From assembly GCF_900115715.1 (NCBI RefSeq), contig NZ_FOXM01000011.1, positions 1 through 64,000 on the forward strand: a DNA stretch of 64,000 bases. Direction: 5' to 3'. Positions 19,432 to 28,629 of this stretch are shown here, piece after piece. The notes under the pieces are model-generated. The model saw nothing but the letters and a program-made list of their open reading frames with translations. It was not told where the DNA came from and ran no database searches. Origin of the DNA: Geopseudomonas sagittaria (GTDB lineage Bacteria > Pseudomonadota > Gammaproteobacteria > Pseudomonadales > Pseudomonadaceae). The position numbers and the translations under genes are program-made. Positions within the stretch are counted from its first letter, which is position 1. Every line of letters begins with the position of its first letter.

Positions 19432-20755
19432 TAGCGAGAAACCCTGCTGTTCCTTCTGCGGCGCGGAAAAAAGCCCGACGGTGCCGCTGATCGCCGGCAA
19501 CGAAGGCTGCATCTGCGAAGCCTGCGTCAACCTGGCCCATCAGGTGGTGAGCAGCTGGGGGCAGCGCCGCAAGCTGCAGCAGCTGGCGCCCCAGCTGCGC
19601 ACCCCGGCCGCCTACAAGCAGCACCTCGACGAGTCGGTGATCGGCCAGGAGGCGGCCAAGGAAACCCTGTCCGTCGCGGTCTTCAACCATTACCTGCGTC
19701 TGCTCAACTGCGACCGCGAGCCGATCTGCCAGCTCGGCGAGGAGGTCGAGCTGGAGAAATCCAACATCCTCATGGCCGGTCCCTCGGGCACCGGCAAGAC
19801 CCTGCTGGTGCGCACCCTGGCGCGCATCCTCGGCGTGCCGTTCGCCTCGGCCGATGCCACCACCCTGACCCAGGCCGGCTACGTCGGCGACGACGTCGAC
19901 AGCATCATCACCCGCCTGCTGGAGGCGGCCAACGGCGACGTGCAGCAGGCGCAGTGGGGCATCGTCTACATCGACGAGGTGGACAAGCTGGCGCGACGCA
20001 GCGGCGGCGGCACGGCGGTGCGCGACATCTCCGGCGAGGGCGTGCAACAGGCCCTGCTGAAGATGGTCGAGGGCACCGAGGTGCGCATCTCCAAGTCCGG
20101 CCGGCGCAGCGAGCACGGCGAGGAGCAGGTGGTCGACACCCGCAACATCCTGTTCATCGCCGGCGGCGCCTTTCCCGGCCTGGAGGCGCTGGTGTGCAGC
20201 CGCATCCAGCCGAAGACCGGCGGCATCGGCTTCCATGCCGAGCCGCCGCGCCAGGCGCAGCCGTCGATCAACGAGTTGCTGGCCTCGCTGTTGCCGGACG
20301 ACCTGCACGAGTTCGGCCTGATCCCCGAGTTCATCGGCCGCTTCCCGATCATCACCTTTCTCCAGGAGCTGGATCACGCCACCCTGCTGCGCATCCTCAC
20401 CGAACCGCGCAATGCCCTGGTCAAGCAGTACAAGCAGCTGTTCGCCTACCAGGGCGTGACCCTGGAGATCACCGCGGCGGCCCTCGACCACATCGCCGAC
20501 CAGGCCCTGCAGCGCAAGACCGGCGCCCGCGGCCTGCGCGCGGTGCTCGAGGTGGCCCTGCAGCAGACCATGTTCGACATGCCGTCGCAGCCGCTGCTGC
20601 GGGTCTGCACCCTGGATCTGGTCGAGGAGGAGGGCGATGCCCGCCTCAAGGTGCTGGAAACCCTGGCCGAGGCGGATGTCGCCGAGGCCCCGGCGGACAG
20701 CGCTCCGCTGGTCGCAACCAGCGCCCAACCGGCGCGCCTGGCGGCCGACCAGTGA
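19424..20755 (+). CDS. clpX2: ClpX paralogue (ClpX2) of the nif operon
   Basis: 443 residues. An AAA+ unfoldase. The N-terminal zinc domain is CCSFCG...CICEACV. Walker A is GPSGTGKT, the substrate-gripping pore loop is GYVGDDV, Walker B is IVYIDEVDKLA, and arginine finger/sensor regions follow. The ClpP-docking tripeptide IGF is present (GGIGFHAE), so it should be able to feed ClpP. In Azotobacter vinelandii a nif-linked ClpX2 controls NifB and NifEN levels (established knowledge), and the same position nifM-clpX-nifF is found here. The start at 19424 overlaps nifM; the C-terminal tail is Ala-rich. It is the last gene of the iscA-nifU operon. Confidence 0.93.
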   Translation: MADSEKPCCSFCGAEKSPTVPLIAGNEGCICEACVNLAHQVVSSWGQRRKLQQLAPQLRTPAAYKQHLDESVIGQEAAKETLSVAVFNHYLRLLNCDREPICQLGEEVELEKSNILMAGPSGTGKTLLVRTLARILGVPFASADATTLTQAGYVGDDVDSIITRLLEAANGDVQQAQWGIVYIDEVDKLARRSGGGTAVRDISGEGVQQALLKMVEGTEVRISKSGRRSEHGEEQVVDTRNILFIAGGAFPGLEALVCSRIQPKTGGIGFHAEPPRQAQPSINELLASLLPDDLHEFGLIPEFIGRFPIITFLQELDHATLLRILTEPRNALVKQYKQLFAYQGVTLEITAAALDHIADQALQRKTGARGLRAVLEVALQQTMFDMPSQPLLRVCTLDLVEEEGDARLKVLETLAEADVAEAPADSAPLVATSAQPARLAADQ

Positions 20756-20756
20756 G

Positions 20757-20772
20757 TGTGGCAAAGCCGACA
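20757..20772 (+). promoter_or_regulatory. NifA upstream activator site of nifF
   Basis: TGTGGCAAAGCCGACA fits TGT-N10-ACA and begins 2 bp after the clpX stop codon. It is centred about 149 bp before the expected nifF transcription start. Confidence 0.75.
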
Positions 20773-20848
20773 GACCGGCCCGCAGCGGCCCCCGCAGCGC
20801 GTCGGATTTGCGACAAGGCAGCCTGGGACTTTTGAAAAAGTCTAGTTG

Positions 20849-20861
20849 AATCAAGTTGTTA
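20849..20861 (+). promoter_or_regulatory. IHF-consensus site of the nifF promoter
   Basis: AATCAAGTTGTTA matches WATCAANNNNTTR at every position and lies between the NifA site and the -24/-12 element. Confidence 0.7.
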
Positions 20862-20886
20862 TGGTTTTACACGAATGCATTGGGGG

Positions 20887-20902
20887 TGGCCTGAATCCTG
20901 CT
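20887..20902 (+). promoter_or_regulatory. Sigma-54-type promoter of nifF
   Basis: TGGCCT-N5-CTGCT with GG (20888-20889) and GC (20900-20901) exactly 10 bp apart. The -12 element has CTGC instead of TTGC, so it is weaker than the others. It is supported by the IHF and NifA sites upstream. Confidence 0.65.
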
Positions 20903-20979
20903 GATAGGTAAGGGCCAGCCTGGCCCGCGCCGAGGCAGGCAGCCCCGAATACGGATCTCATGCAAGCAGTCAGAGGTGA

Positions 20980-21525
<546 letters not shown>

Positions 21526-21617
21526 GGCGAACGGATTCCGGTCATGCGCCCACCGGCCATGACCGGGCCGCTTGCACCGTAGGTGAGCACTTGGGCGGGG
21601 GAGATTGGACGTGCAGA

Positions 21618-21652
21618 AACAGAAAAGCCCGCATTAAGCGGGCTTTTCTGTT
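21618..21652. terminator. Bidirectional terminator between nifF and tRNA-Pro
   Basis: Near-perfect hairpin with AGAAAAGCCCGC and GCGGGCTTTTCT arms around ATTAA; T-runs on both strands. It serves nifF (+) and the convergent tRNA-Pro (-). Confidence 0.92.
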
Positions 21653-21688
21653 TGATTCACCGATCGAGCCGATCAGTGAATCGGGATA

Positions 21689-21765
21689 TGGTCGGAGCGA
21701 CTGGATTCGAACCAGCGACCTTCTCGTCCCGAACGAGACGCGCTACCAAGCTGCGCTACGCTCCG
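21689..21765 (-). tRNA. tRNA-Pro (anticodon CGG)
   Basis: 77 nt including an encoded 3' CCA. The acceptor CGGAGCG pairs with CGCTCCG. The anticodon stem-loop is CTCGT-TCGGGAC-GAG-like with anticodon CGG, and the T-arm is GGTTCGAATCC. A tRNA gene at the end of a nif cluster is a common island border, but no direct repeat of its 3' end was found in the window. Confidence 0.95.
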
Positions 21766-21952
21766 TGTTGATGGGGCGCATTCTACAGAAAAACTTATGG
21801 GGCACAAGGGGTTAGCTGAAAAAAAATCAAAATTTCCGCATCCCGGAATGGCGCGCAAGTGCCGCGGGTGCAGTTGGCCCGGTTGGTGCTAGGTTGGTGC
21901 TATAAATCCGGTCAGTCGTTTTTCATCCCCAATCACGCGTGGAGCCCCCTTG

Positions 21953-22492
21953 ATGAGCAAGCATGCCGAGAGCGTTTTCGTTCCCCTGAACATCGCCGTC
22001 CTGACGGTCAGCGATACCCGTAGCCTGGACACCGATACCTCCGGTGGCCTGCTGGTCGAGCGCCTGCAGGGTGCCGGCCACCATCTGGCGGCGCGCGTGC
22101 TGCTCAAGGACGACCTGTACCGAATCCGCGCCCAGGTGGCGCAGTGGATCGCCGAGGACGAGGTGCAGGTGGTGCTGATCACCGGCGGCACCGGCTTCAC
22201 CGGCCGCGACAGCACTCCCGAGGCGGTGGCCTGCCTGCTCGACAAGCAGGTGGACGGCTTCGGCGAGCTGTTCCGGCAGATCTCCTTCGACGACATCGGC
22301 ACCTCGACCATCCAGTCGCGCGCCCTGGCCGGGCTGGCCAACGGCACCCTGGTGTGCTGCCTGCCCGGCTCGACCAATGCATGCCGCACCGGCTGGGACG
22401 GCATCCTCGCCAGTCAGCTGGATGTGCGACATCGGCCGTGCAACTTCGTCGCCCACCTCAAGCAGGCGCCGGCCTGCGAGTCGCGCGGATGA
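21953..22492 (+). CDS. moaB: MoaB/Mog-type molybdopterin adenylyltransferase family protein
   Basis: 179 residues of the MoaB/Mog family, which acts on molybdopterin before molybdenum insertion (adenylylation). The family motifs are AVLTVSDTRSLDTDTSGG, VVLITGGTGFTGRDSTPEAV and CCLPGSTNACRTGWDG. The ATG at 21953 is preferred over the TTG three bases upstream. The last four bases overlap the moeA start. Its location next to the nif/mod genes places molybdenum cofactor synthesis beside molybdenum uptake and use, though this pairing is also common elsewhere. Confidence 0.93.
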   Translation: MSKHAESVFVPLNIAVLTVSDTRSLDTDTSGGLLVERLQGAGHHLAARVLLKDDLYRIRAQVAQWIAEDEVQVVLITGGTGFTGRDSTPEAVACLLDKQVDGFGELFRQISFDDIGTSTIQSRALAGLANGTLVCCLPGSTNACRTGWDGILASQLDVRHRPCNFVAHLKQAPACESRG

Positions 22493-23685
22493 GTGCGCTG
22501 CTGCCGCTGGAAGAGGCGCTGGCGCGCCTGCTGGCGCAGGCCGCGGCCGAGCCGGTCGTCGAGACCGAATGCATCCCGGCCGCCGCCGCCGAGGGGCGGG
22601 TGCTGGCGGCGCCGCTGGTTGCCGGGCTCGATCTGCCGCCCTGGCCGAATAGCGCGATGGACGGCTACGCCCTGCGCCTGGCCGACTGGACCGGCGAGCC
22701 GCTGGCGGTCAGCCAGCAGATCTTCGCCGGCCAGGCGCCGGTTGCGCTGCAGCCGGGCAGCTGCGCGCGCATCTTCACCGGCGCGCCGCTGCCCGAGGGT
22801 GCCGACACGGTGGAGATGCAGGAGAACGTCGAAGTGCTGGCCGATGGCCGGGTGCGCTTCCGTGAGCCGCTGCGTCTGGGGCAGAACGTCCGCCCGCGTG
22901 GCCAGGAGGTGACCAGCGGCGAAGTCCTGCTGGAGGCCGGCAGTCGTCTGGGGCCGGTGGAGCTGGGCCTGGTCGCTTCGCTCGGCGTGGCGCAGGTCGA
23001 GGTGCGTCGCCGGCCGCGGGTGGCGCTGCTGTCCACCGGCGACGAACTGGTCGAGCCGGGCCAGCCGCTCGGCGCCGGGCAGATCTACAACAGCAACCGG
23101 GCCTTGCTGGCGGCCTGGCTGATCCGGCTGGGCTGTGAGGTGCTGGACGCCGGCATCCTTCCCGACGATCTGGCGCAGACCCGCGCGCGCCTCGCGGCGC
23201 TGGGCGCGGCCGACCTGATCCTTTCCACCGGCGGCGTGTCGGTGGGCGAGGCGGACTTCCTCGGCCAGGTGCTGCGCGAGGAGGGTGAGCTGACCCTGTG
23301 GAAGTTGGCGCTCAAGCCGGGCAAGCCGCTGACCTGCGGACATTATCGCGGCACGCCGCTGATCGGTCTGCCCGGCAACCCGGCGGCGACCCTGGTGACC
23401 GCCGGGTTGCTGGTGCGTCCCTACCTGCTGCGCCGGCTCGGCGCCACGCGTCTCGAACCGCTGCGCTTCAGCGTGCCGGCCGGCTTCGTCTGGTCGAAGG
23501 CCGGCGGGCGTCGCGAATTCCTCCGCGGGCGGCTGGAGCAGGGCAGGGCGGTGCTGCATCCCAACCAGAGTTCCGGCGTGCTGCGCAGCGCCGCCTGGGC
23601 CGACGGCCTGGTCGAGGTCCGCGAGGGCAGCACCCTGCTGGAGGGCGATGCGGTGACCTTCATCCCGCTCAGCGAGCTGTTCTGA
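22489..23685 (+). CDS. moeA: MoeA, molybdopterin molybdenumtransferase
   Basis: 398 residues. It inserts molybdenum into adenylylated molybdopterin. Recognisable segments are PPWPNSAMDGYAL, ARIFTGAPLPEGADTV, VALLSTGDELVEPGQPL with GQIYNSNR, LILSTGGVSVGEADFL and GLPGNPAA. The length is typical for MoeA (about 400). It begins with an ATGA overlap with moaB, so both are translated together. It is probably constitutive and serves all molybdoenzymes other than nitrogenase. Confidence 0.95.
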   Translation: MSALLPLEEALARLLAQAAAEPVVETECIPAAAAEGRVLAAPLVAGLDLPPWPNSAMDGYALRLADWTGEPLAVSQQIFAGQAPVALQPGSCARIFTGAPLPEGADTVEMQENVEVLADGRVRFREPLRLGQNVRPRGQEVTSGEVLLEAGSRLGPVELGLVASLGVAQVEVRRRPRVALLSTGDELVEPGQPLGAGQIYNSNRALLAAWLIRLGCEVLDAGILPDDLAQTRARLAALGAADLILSTGGVSVGEADFLGQVLREEGELTLWKLALKPGKPLTCGHYRGTPLIGLPGNPAATLVTAGLLVRPYLLRRLGATRLEPLRFSVPAGFVWSKAGGRREFLRGRLEQGRAVLHPNQSSGVLRSAAWADGLVEVREGSTLLEGDAVTFIPLSELF

Positions 23686-23789
23686 GCGCGGCCATGACCT
23701 CGGGCATGTCGTTGTCATCGGCGCTGGACTAGAGTGAATGCCTGTCCAGGCCGGCTTGCCCGGCTCCATTGGTACTAAGGAGTGTTCCG

Positions 23790-24866
23790 ATGACGATGAT
23801 GAAAGCAGCGGTATTCGTGGCCCCCGGCCGCATCGAGCTGGTCGACAAGCCGATCCCGCCGGTGGGGCCGAACGATGCGCTGGTGCGCATCACCACCACC
23901 ACCATCTGCGGCACCGACGTGCACATCCTCAAGGGTGAGTACCAGGTGGCGCCGGGGCTGACCATCGGCCACGAGCCGGTGGGCATCATCGAGAAACTCG
24001 GCAGCAACGTGCAGGGCTACCAGGAGGGTCAGCGGGTGATCGCCGGGGCGATCTGCCCGAGCTTCAACTCCTACGCCAGTCAGGATGGTCTGTCCTCCCA
24101 GGACGGCGGCTGCACCTGCCACGGCTACAAGCCGATGGGCGGCTGGCGCTTCGGCAACACCATCGATGGCACCCAGGCCGAGTACGTGCTGGTGCCCGAC
24201 GCCCAGGCCAACCTGGCGCCGGTGCCGGATGGCCTCAGTGACGAGCAGGTGCTGATGTGCCCGGACATCATGTCCACCGGCTTCGCCGGCGCCGAGGCGG
24301 CCAACATCAAGATCGGCGACATCGTCGCGGTGTTCGCCCAGGGACCGATCGGCTTGTGCGCCACCGCCGGTGCCAAGCTGCGCGGGGCGAGCATGATCAT
24401 CGCCATCGACGGAGTGAGCGAGCGCCTGCAGATCGCCAGGCAGTTGGGCGCCGACGTCACCCTCAACTTCCGCGAAGTCGACGTGGTCGACGAAATCCTC
24501 AAGCTGACCGGCGGCCGTGGTGTGGATGCCTCGATCGAGGCGCTCGGCCTGCAGTCGACCTTCGAGAGCGCTCTGCGTGTGCTCAAGCCGGGCGGCACCT
24601 TGTCCAGTCTGGGCGTGTACTCCAGCGACCTGACCATTCCGCTGGGCGCCTTCCATGCCGGTCTGGGCGACAACAAGATCGTCACCTCGCTGTGCCCGGG
24701 CGGCAAGGAGCGCATGCGCCGCCTGCTCAATGTGGTGGCCTCCGGGCGGGTCGATCTGGGCCTGCTGGTGACCCACGAGTACAAGCTGGAGCAGATCGTG
24801 GAGGCCTACGACCTGTTCGGCCACCAGCGCGACGGGGTGCTCAAGGTGGCGATCAAGCCGTTCTGA
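23790..24866 (+). CDS. Zinc-dependent alcohol dehydrogenase (secondary-alcohol type)
   Basis: 358 residues of the medium-chain dehydrogenase family. The catalytic zinc site is built around TICGTDVHILKGEY and GHEPVG. A Cys/His-bearing lobe with GGCTCHGYKPMGG follows, and the Rossmann NAD(P) site lies around VAVFAQGPIGLCATAGAKLRG. The sequence resembles bacterial secondary-alcohol/isopropanol dehydrogenases more than glutathione-dependent formaldehyde dehydrogenases; the true substrate cannot be fixed. AAGGAG at 23777-23782 selects the ATG at 23790. It is a single-gene unit closed by a hairpin terminator. Confidence 0.88.
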   Translation: MTMMKAAVFVAPGRIELVDKPIPPVGPNDALVRITTTTICGTDVHILKGEYQVAPGLTIGHEPVGIIEKLGSNVQGYQEGQRVIAGAICPSFNSYASQDGLSSQDGGCTCHGYKPMGGWRFGNTIDGTQAEYVLVPDAQANLAPVPDGLSDEQVLMCPDIMSTGFAGAEAANIKIGDIVAVFAQGPIGLCATAGAKLRGASMIIAIDGVSERLQIARQLGADVTLNFREVDVVDEILKLTGGRGVDASIEALGLQSTFESALRVLKPGGTLSSLGVYSSDLTIPLGAFHAGLGDNKIVTSLCPGGKERMRRLLNVVASGRVDLGLLVTHEYKLEQIVEAYDLFGHQRDGVLKVAIKPF

Positions 24867-24881
24867 GGGTTGCCCTGCAGT

Positions 24882-24917
24882 CGACGAAGCCCGGCCGCGT
24901 CCGGGCTTCGTCGTTTG
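24882..24917 (+). terminator. Terminator after the alcohol dehydrogenase gene
   Basis: CGACGAAGCCCGG (24882-24894) pairs perfectly with CCGGGCTTCGTCG (24901-24913), followed by TTTG. Confidence 0.8.
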
Positions 24918-25013
24918 TGGCGCACGCGGCTGCGGCTGGAGCCGGAGTGGAGCCGGAGGCCGCGTGGCTGCTAACATCGCGCCTTTGCATCAACGCTCAG
25001 TCCGAGAGTCGCC

Positions 25014-26495
25014 ATGACCACCGTTCGTACCCGCATCGCGCCGTCGCCCACCGGCGACCCGCACGTCGGCACCGCCTACATCGCCCTGTTCAACCTATGC
25101 TTCGCCCGCCAGCACGGCGGTCAGTTCATCCTGCGCATCGAGGATACCGACCAGCTGCGTTCGACCCGCGAGTCCGAACAGCAGATCTACGACGCCCTGC
25201 GCTGGCTGGGCATCGAGTGGGACGAGGGGCCGGACGTCGGCGGCCCGCACGGCCCGTACCGGCAGAGCGAGCGCGGCGCGATCTACAAGCAGTATTCGGA
25301 CGAGCTGGTCGCCAAGGGCCACGCCTTCCCCTGCTTCTGCAGCGCTGAGCGCCTCGACGCGGTGCGCGCCGAGCAGATGGCCAACAAGGAAACCCCGCGC
25401 TACGACGGCCACTGCATGCACATCGATCCGCAGCAGGCGCAGCAGCGCATCGCCGCCGGCGAGGCCCACGTGGTGCGCATGAAGGTGCCGAGCGAGGGCG
25501 TCTGCGTGGTGCCGGACATGCTGCGCGGCGAGGTGGAGATCCCCTGGGATCGCATGGACATGCAGGTGCTGATGAAGACCGACGGCCTGCCCACCTACTT
25601 CCTCGCCAACGTGGTCGACGACCACCTGATGGGCATCACCCACGTGCTGCGCGGCGAAGAGTGGCTGCCGTCGGCGCCCAAGCTGATCAAGCTGTACGAG
25701 TACTTCGGCTGGGAGCAGCCGGTGCTGTGCTACATGCCGCTGCTGCGCAATCCGGACAAGAGCAAGCTGTCCAAGCGCAAGAACCCCACCTCGGTGACCT
25801 TCTACCAGCGCATGGGCTACCTGCCGGAAGCCATGCTCAACTACCTGGGGCGCATGGGCTGGTCGATGCCCGACGAGCGCGAGAAGTTCTCGCTGGCCGA
25901 GATGATCGAGCACTTCGATGTCAGCCGCGTGTCGCTCGGCGGGCCGATCTTCGACGTCGACAAGCTGTCCTGGCTCAACGGCCAGTGGCTGCGCGAGCTG
26001 CCGGTCGAGCTGTTCGCCGCCGAAGTGCAGAAGTGGGCGCTCAACCCGCAGTACCTGATGCAGATCGCCCCGCACGTGCAGAACCGCGTGGAGACCTTCA
26101 GCCAGCTGGCGCCGCTGGCCGGCTTCTTCTTCATGGGCGGGGTGAGCCCGGACGCCAAGCTGTTCGAGCACAAGAAGCTGTCGCCCGAGCAGGTGCGCCA
26201 GGTACTGCAGCTGATCCTCTGGAAGCTGGAAGCGCTGCGCCAGTGGAACAAGGACAACATCACCGCGATCATCCAGAAGGTTGCCGAGCACCTGGGCCTC
26301 AAGCTGCGTGACCTGATGCCGCTGATCTTCCCGGCCATCAGCGGCCAGGCCAGCTCGGTGTCGGTGCTCGATGCCATGGAGATCCTCGGTCCGGACCTGT
26401 CGCGCTTCCGCCTGCGCCAGGCCGTCGAGCTGCTCGGCGGCGTGTCGAAGAAGGAAACCAAGGAGTGGGAGAAGCTGCTCGCTTCCATCGAGTGA
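25014..26495 (+). CDS. gltX: Glutamyl-tRNA synthetase
   Basis: 493 residues. It charges tRNA-Glu with glutamate. It is a class I synthetase with the HIGH-type signature [13 protein letters not shown] near the N-terminus and [12 protein letters not shown] as the KMSKS-type loop. The length and the C-terminal anticodon-binding domain fit bacterial GltX. It lies immediately upstream of a tRNA array that contains two tRNA-Glu genes, an arrangement also known in Pseudomonas. A strong hairpin follows its stop. Confidence 0.97.
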   Translation: MTTVRTRIAPSPTGDPHVGTAYIALFNLCFARQHGGQFILRIEDTDQLRSTRESEQQIYDALRWLGIEWDEGPDVGGPHGPYRQSERGAIYKQYSDELVAKGHAFPCFCSAERLDAVRAEQMANKETPRYDGHCMHIDPQQAQQRIAAGEAHVVRMKVPSEGVCVVPDMLRGEVEIPWDRMDMQVLMKTDGLPTYFLANVVDDHLMGITHVLRGEEWLPSAPKLIKLYEYFGWEQPVLCYMPLLRNPDKSKLSKRKNPTSVTFYQRMGYLPEAMLNYLGRMGWSMPDEREKFSLAEMIEHFDVSRVSLGGPIFDVDKLSWLNGQWLRELPVELFAAEVQKWALNPQYLMQIAPHVQNRVETFSQLAPLAGFFFMGGVSPDAKLFEHKKLSPEQVRQVLQLILWKLEALRQWNKDNITAIIQKVAEHLGLKLRDLMPLIFPAISGQASSVSVLDAMEILGPDLSRFRLRQAVELLGGVSKKETKEWEKLLASIE

Positions 26496-26503
26496 GCCGG
26501 CAG

Positions 26504-26528
26504 GGATGGCGGGCCAGTCCCGCCATCC
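26504..26528 (+). terminator. Hairpin after gltX
   Basis: GGATGGCGGG (26504-26513) and CCCGCCATCC (26519-26528) form a perfect 10-bp stem. It lacks a U-run, so termination may need other factors. Confidence 0.6.
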
Positions 26529-26591
26529 TCTCGCTTGAGGTAAGTGGTTGTTCTGCCTGCGAAATCTTTTAAGAAAAAAACGAAAAAAGTG

Positions 26592-26620
26592 TTGACGGGT
26601 TTTCAGGTCGCCATTAACAT
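26592..26620 (+). promoter_or_regulatory. Sigma-70 promoter of the Ala-Glu tRNA array
   Basis: TTGACG, 17-bp spacer, TAACAT, followed by a GC-rich discriminator (GCGCCCCG). That discriminator is typical of stringently controlled stable-RNA promoters. It lies about 50 bp before the first tRNA. Confidence 0.75.
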
Positions 26621-26672
26621 GCGCCCCGTCTTCACGACGAACCTGGTTCGCAGTGAAGGCGCTCACGAAAGT

Positions 26673-26748
<76 letters not shown>

Positions 26749-26796
26749 AATTATCCAGCAACACGCCGAAGTCTGGCGGGTTGTACGAAGGTTAAA

Positions 26797-26872
26797 GTCC
26801 CCTTCGTCTAGTGGCCTAGGACACCGCCCTTTCACGGCGGTAACAGGGGTTCGAGTCCCCTAGGGGACGCCA
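26797..26872 (+). tRNA. tRNA-Glu (anticodon TTC), copy 1
   Basis: 76 nt with encoded CCA. Acceptor GTCCCCT/AGGGGAC, anticodon stem CCGCC/GGCGG with loop CTTTCAC (anticodon TTC). Confidence 0.97.
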
Positions 26873-26916
26873 ATTTCCAGCGCAGCGCCGACAAGGGCTG
26901 CAGCCGAAGCAGTATC

Positions 26917-26992
<76 letters not shown>

Positions 26993-27031
26993 ATTTCCAG
27001 CGATTCGCCTGCGGATCGTACGAAGGTTTAC

Positions 27032-27107
27032 GTCCCCTTCGTCTAGTGGCCTAGGACACCGCCCTTTCACGGCGGTAACAGGGGTTCGAGTCCCCTAGGG
27101 GACGCCA
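27032..27107 (+). tRNA. tRNA-Glu (anticodon TTC), copy 2
   Basis: Identical to the copy at 26797-26872. The four tRNAs form two Ala-Glu units produced by tandem duplication. Confidence 0.97.
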
Positions 27108-27130
27108 ATTTTCCCGCTCTGGGATCAAGA

Positions 27131-27165
27131 GGGTCACTCAGTATTGAGTGGCCCTTTTTGTTTTT
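27131..27165 (+). terminator. Terminator of the tRNA array
   Basis: GGGTCACTCA pairs with TGAGTGGCCC around GTAT (one G-T pair), followed by TTTTTGTTTTT. Confidence 0.92.
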
Positions 27166-27343
27166 CTCCCCCGAATTCCTTCCGTTGCCTCCTTCGGCGT
27201 GTGGCCTTGCTGCAGGTCATTTCCTCGTCAAGCGCGTCTGATACGTTGTCCGCACTTTTTGTACGGGATAAGCTGCTTCGGCCGTAATGTCTGGCAGCCA
27301 TTCATATAAAAAACGATAACGAATCACGGGACGGACAGAAGAC

Positions 27344-27751
27344 ATGACTTTCATGCCATGGAGCAGTGAACTCGAAGTCGGCATCAAGCTGATCGACGAA
27401 CAGCATCGCTGGCTGGTCGACAAGACCAACGAGCTGTTCGATCGCTTGGTCAGCGCCGAGCCGGATGCCGCCGAGATTGGCGAGGTGCTGGAAGGATTGA
27501 TGGACTACACCATGAATCACTTCATCGTCGAGGAGGAGATCTTCCACCGCCTCGGTTACCCGGAGACCGAGGCGCACAAGGCCCAGCACGACAAGTTCAC
27601 CGCGCAGATCATGGACCTGCTGCAGCGCCACGACGCGGGCGAAATCTCCGGAAGCGAGACCCTCGATCTGCTCGCCGAGTGGCTGACCCATCACATCCTC
27701 AAGGTCGACAAGGCCTACGTCAGCTTCTTCCGCGACAACGGCGTGCACTGA
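27344..27751 (+). CDS. Bacteriohemerythrin
   Basis: 135 residues. A non-haem di-iron oxygen-binding protein. The iron ligands are visible: His in DEQHRWL, His and Glu in NHFIVEEEIF, the two His in EAHKAQHDKF, and His/Asp in HHILKVDKAY. In diazotrophs and methanotrophs such proteins may buffer or deliver oxygen, and protection of nitrogenase is conceivable here. Its position is well outside the nif cluster and no nif promoter was seen, so that is speculation. It is closed by a hairpin that overlaps the pgl leader. Confidence 0.93.
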   Translation: MTFMPWSSELEVGIKLIDEQHRWLVDKTNELFDRLVSAEPDAAEIGEVLEGLMDYTMNHFIVEEEIFHRLGYPETEAHKAQHDKFTAQIMDLLQRHDAGEISGSETLDLLAEWLTHHILKVDKAYVSFFRDNGVH

Positions 27752-27768
27752 ACCGGCCGGCTGTTGCG

Positions 27769-27812
27769 CCACAGGACGAATGCTCCATCATGGCGGGCAT
27801 TCCGTCCTGTGG
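27769..27812 (+). promoter_or_regulatory. Hairpin reaching the pgl ribosome-binding site
   Basis: CCACAGGACG-AATGC (27769-27783) pairs with GCATT-CCGTCCTGTGG (27797-27812). The right arm ends at the GGAG that precedes pgl, so folding could mask the ribosome site or act as the hemerythrin terminator. Confidence 0.5.
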
Positions 27813-27821
27813 AGCCGCCTG

Positions 27822-28505
27822 ATGAACTCTCCCTCCCTGTATCTGCATCCCGACCGTGACGCCTGCGCCAACGAGCTGGCACAGGTGCTGGCCGGGCGTC
27901 TGCGTGCCGACCTGCAGGACGGCGGGCGGGCGCGCCTGCTGCTGGCGGGAGGGCAGAGCCCTGCGCCGCTGTTGCAGCGGCTGGCTGGCGAGACGCTGGA
28001 CTGGTCGCGGGTCGAGCTCAGCCCCACCGACGAGCGCTGGGTGGCAGTGGACGATGCCGCCAGCAACCTGCAGCTGCTGCGCACGGCCCTGCCGCAGGCG
28101 CGGCTTCTCGATCCGCGCCAGGGGCAGACCCCGGAGGAGGCCGCGCAGGCCTGGGGCGAGCGGCTGGCGGGCTGGCTGCCGTTGAGCGCGGTGCTGCTGG
28201 GTATGGGCGAGGATGGCCATATAGCCTCATTGTTTCCCGGCATGCCGGGACTTGCCTCGGCCCTGGCCGGGGACGCCGCGCCGGCGGTCTTGGTCGGCAC
28301 CGCGCCGGTCGCGCCGCAGCTGCGCCTCTCCGCCAATCTCGCGCTGCTGCGCCGCAGCGGCTGGCTGGGCCTGCTGGTGTTCGGCAGCGCCAAGCGTGAA
28401 CTGCTCGAGGCGGTGCTCGCCGACCGGCCGCAGACCCGTCGGCTGCCGGTGCATGCGCTGGTGCGGCAGGCCGGTAGTCGGCTGCAGATCCACTGGGCAC
28501 CCTGA
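27822..28505 (+). CDS. pgl: 6-phosphogluconolactonase
   Basis: 227 residues of the DevB/Pgl family. It hydrolyses 6-phosphogluconolactone to 6-phosphogluconate, the substrate of Edd. Typical segments are LLLAGGQSPAPLLQRLA, VELSPTDERWVAVDDAASN, LLGMGEDGHIASLFPG and the C-terminal LLVFGSAKRELLEAV. The start at 27822 is preceded by GGAG. It is followed by edd and eda, giving a compact Entner-Doudoroff set; glucose-6-phosphate dehydrogenase is not in the window. Confidence 0.93.
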   Translation: MNSPSLYLHPDRDACANELAQVLAGRLRADLQDGGRARLLLAGGQSPAPLLQRLAGETLDWSRVELSPTDERWVAVDDAASNLQLLRTALPQARLLDPRQGQTPEEAAQAWGERLAGWLPLSAVLLGMGEDGHIASLFPGMPGLASALAGDAAPAVLVGTAPVAPQLRLSANLALLRRSGWLGLLVFGSAKRELLEAVLADRPQTRRLPVHALVRQAGSRLQIHWAP

Positions 28506-28629
28506 TCCGGCCAATGCTCAACTGTCGCACTCGGGTATTCGCGGTGCTGGTAAACTGACGGCCTCATGGGGCGGGTTGTGTTGCGCTGCGGCATGCTCGC
28601 GCCCCCACGCCTTCAGTCGAGGAGTCGCC

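Noticed and set aside
20858-20875. Second NifA-like site in the nifF leader (TGT-N9-ACA at about 20857)
   Set aside because: Spacing is 9, not 10; the perfect site at 20757-20772 is preferred.
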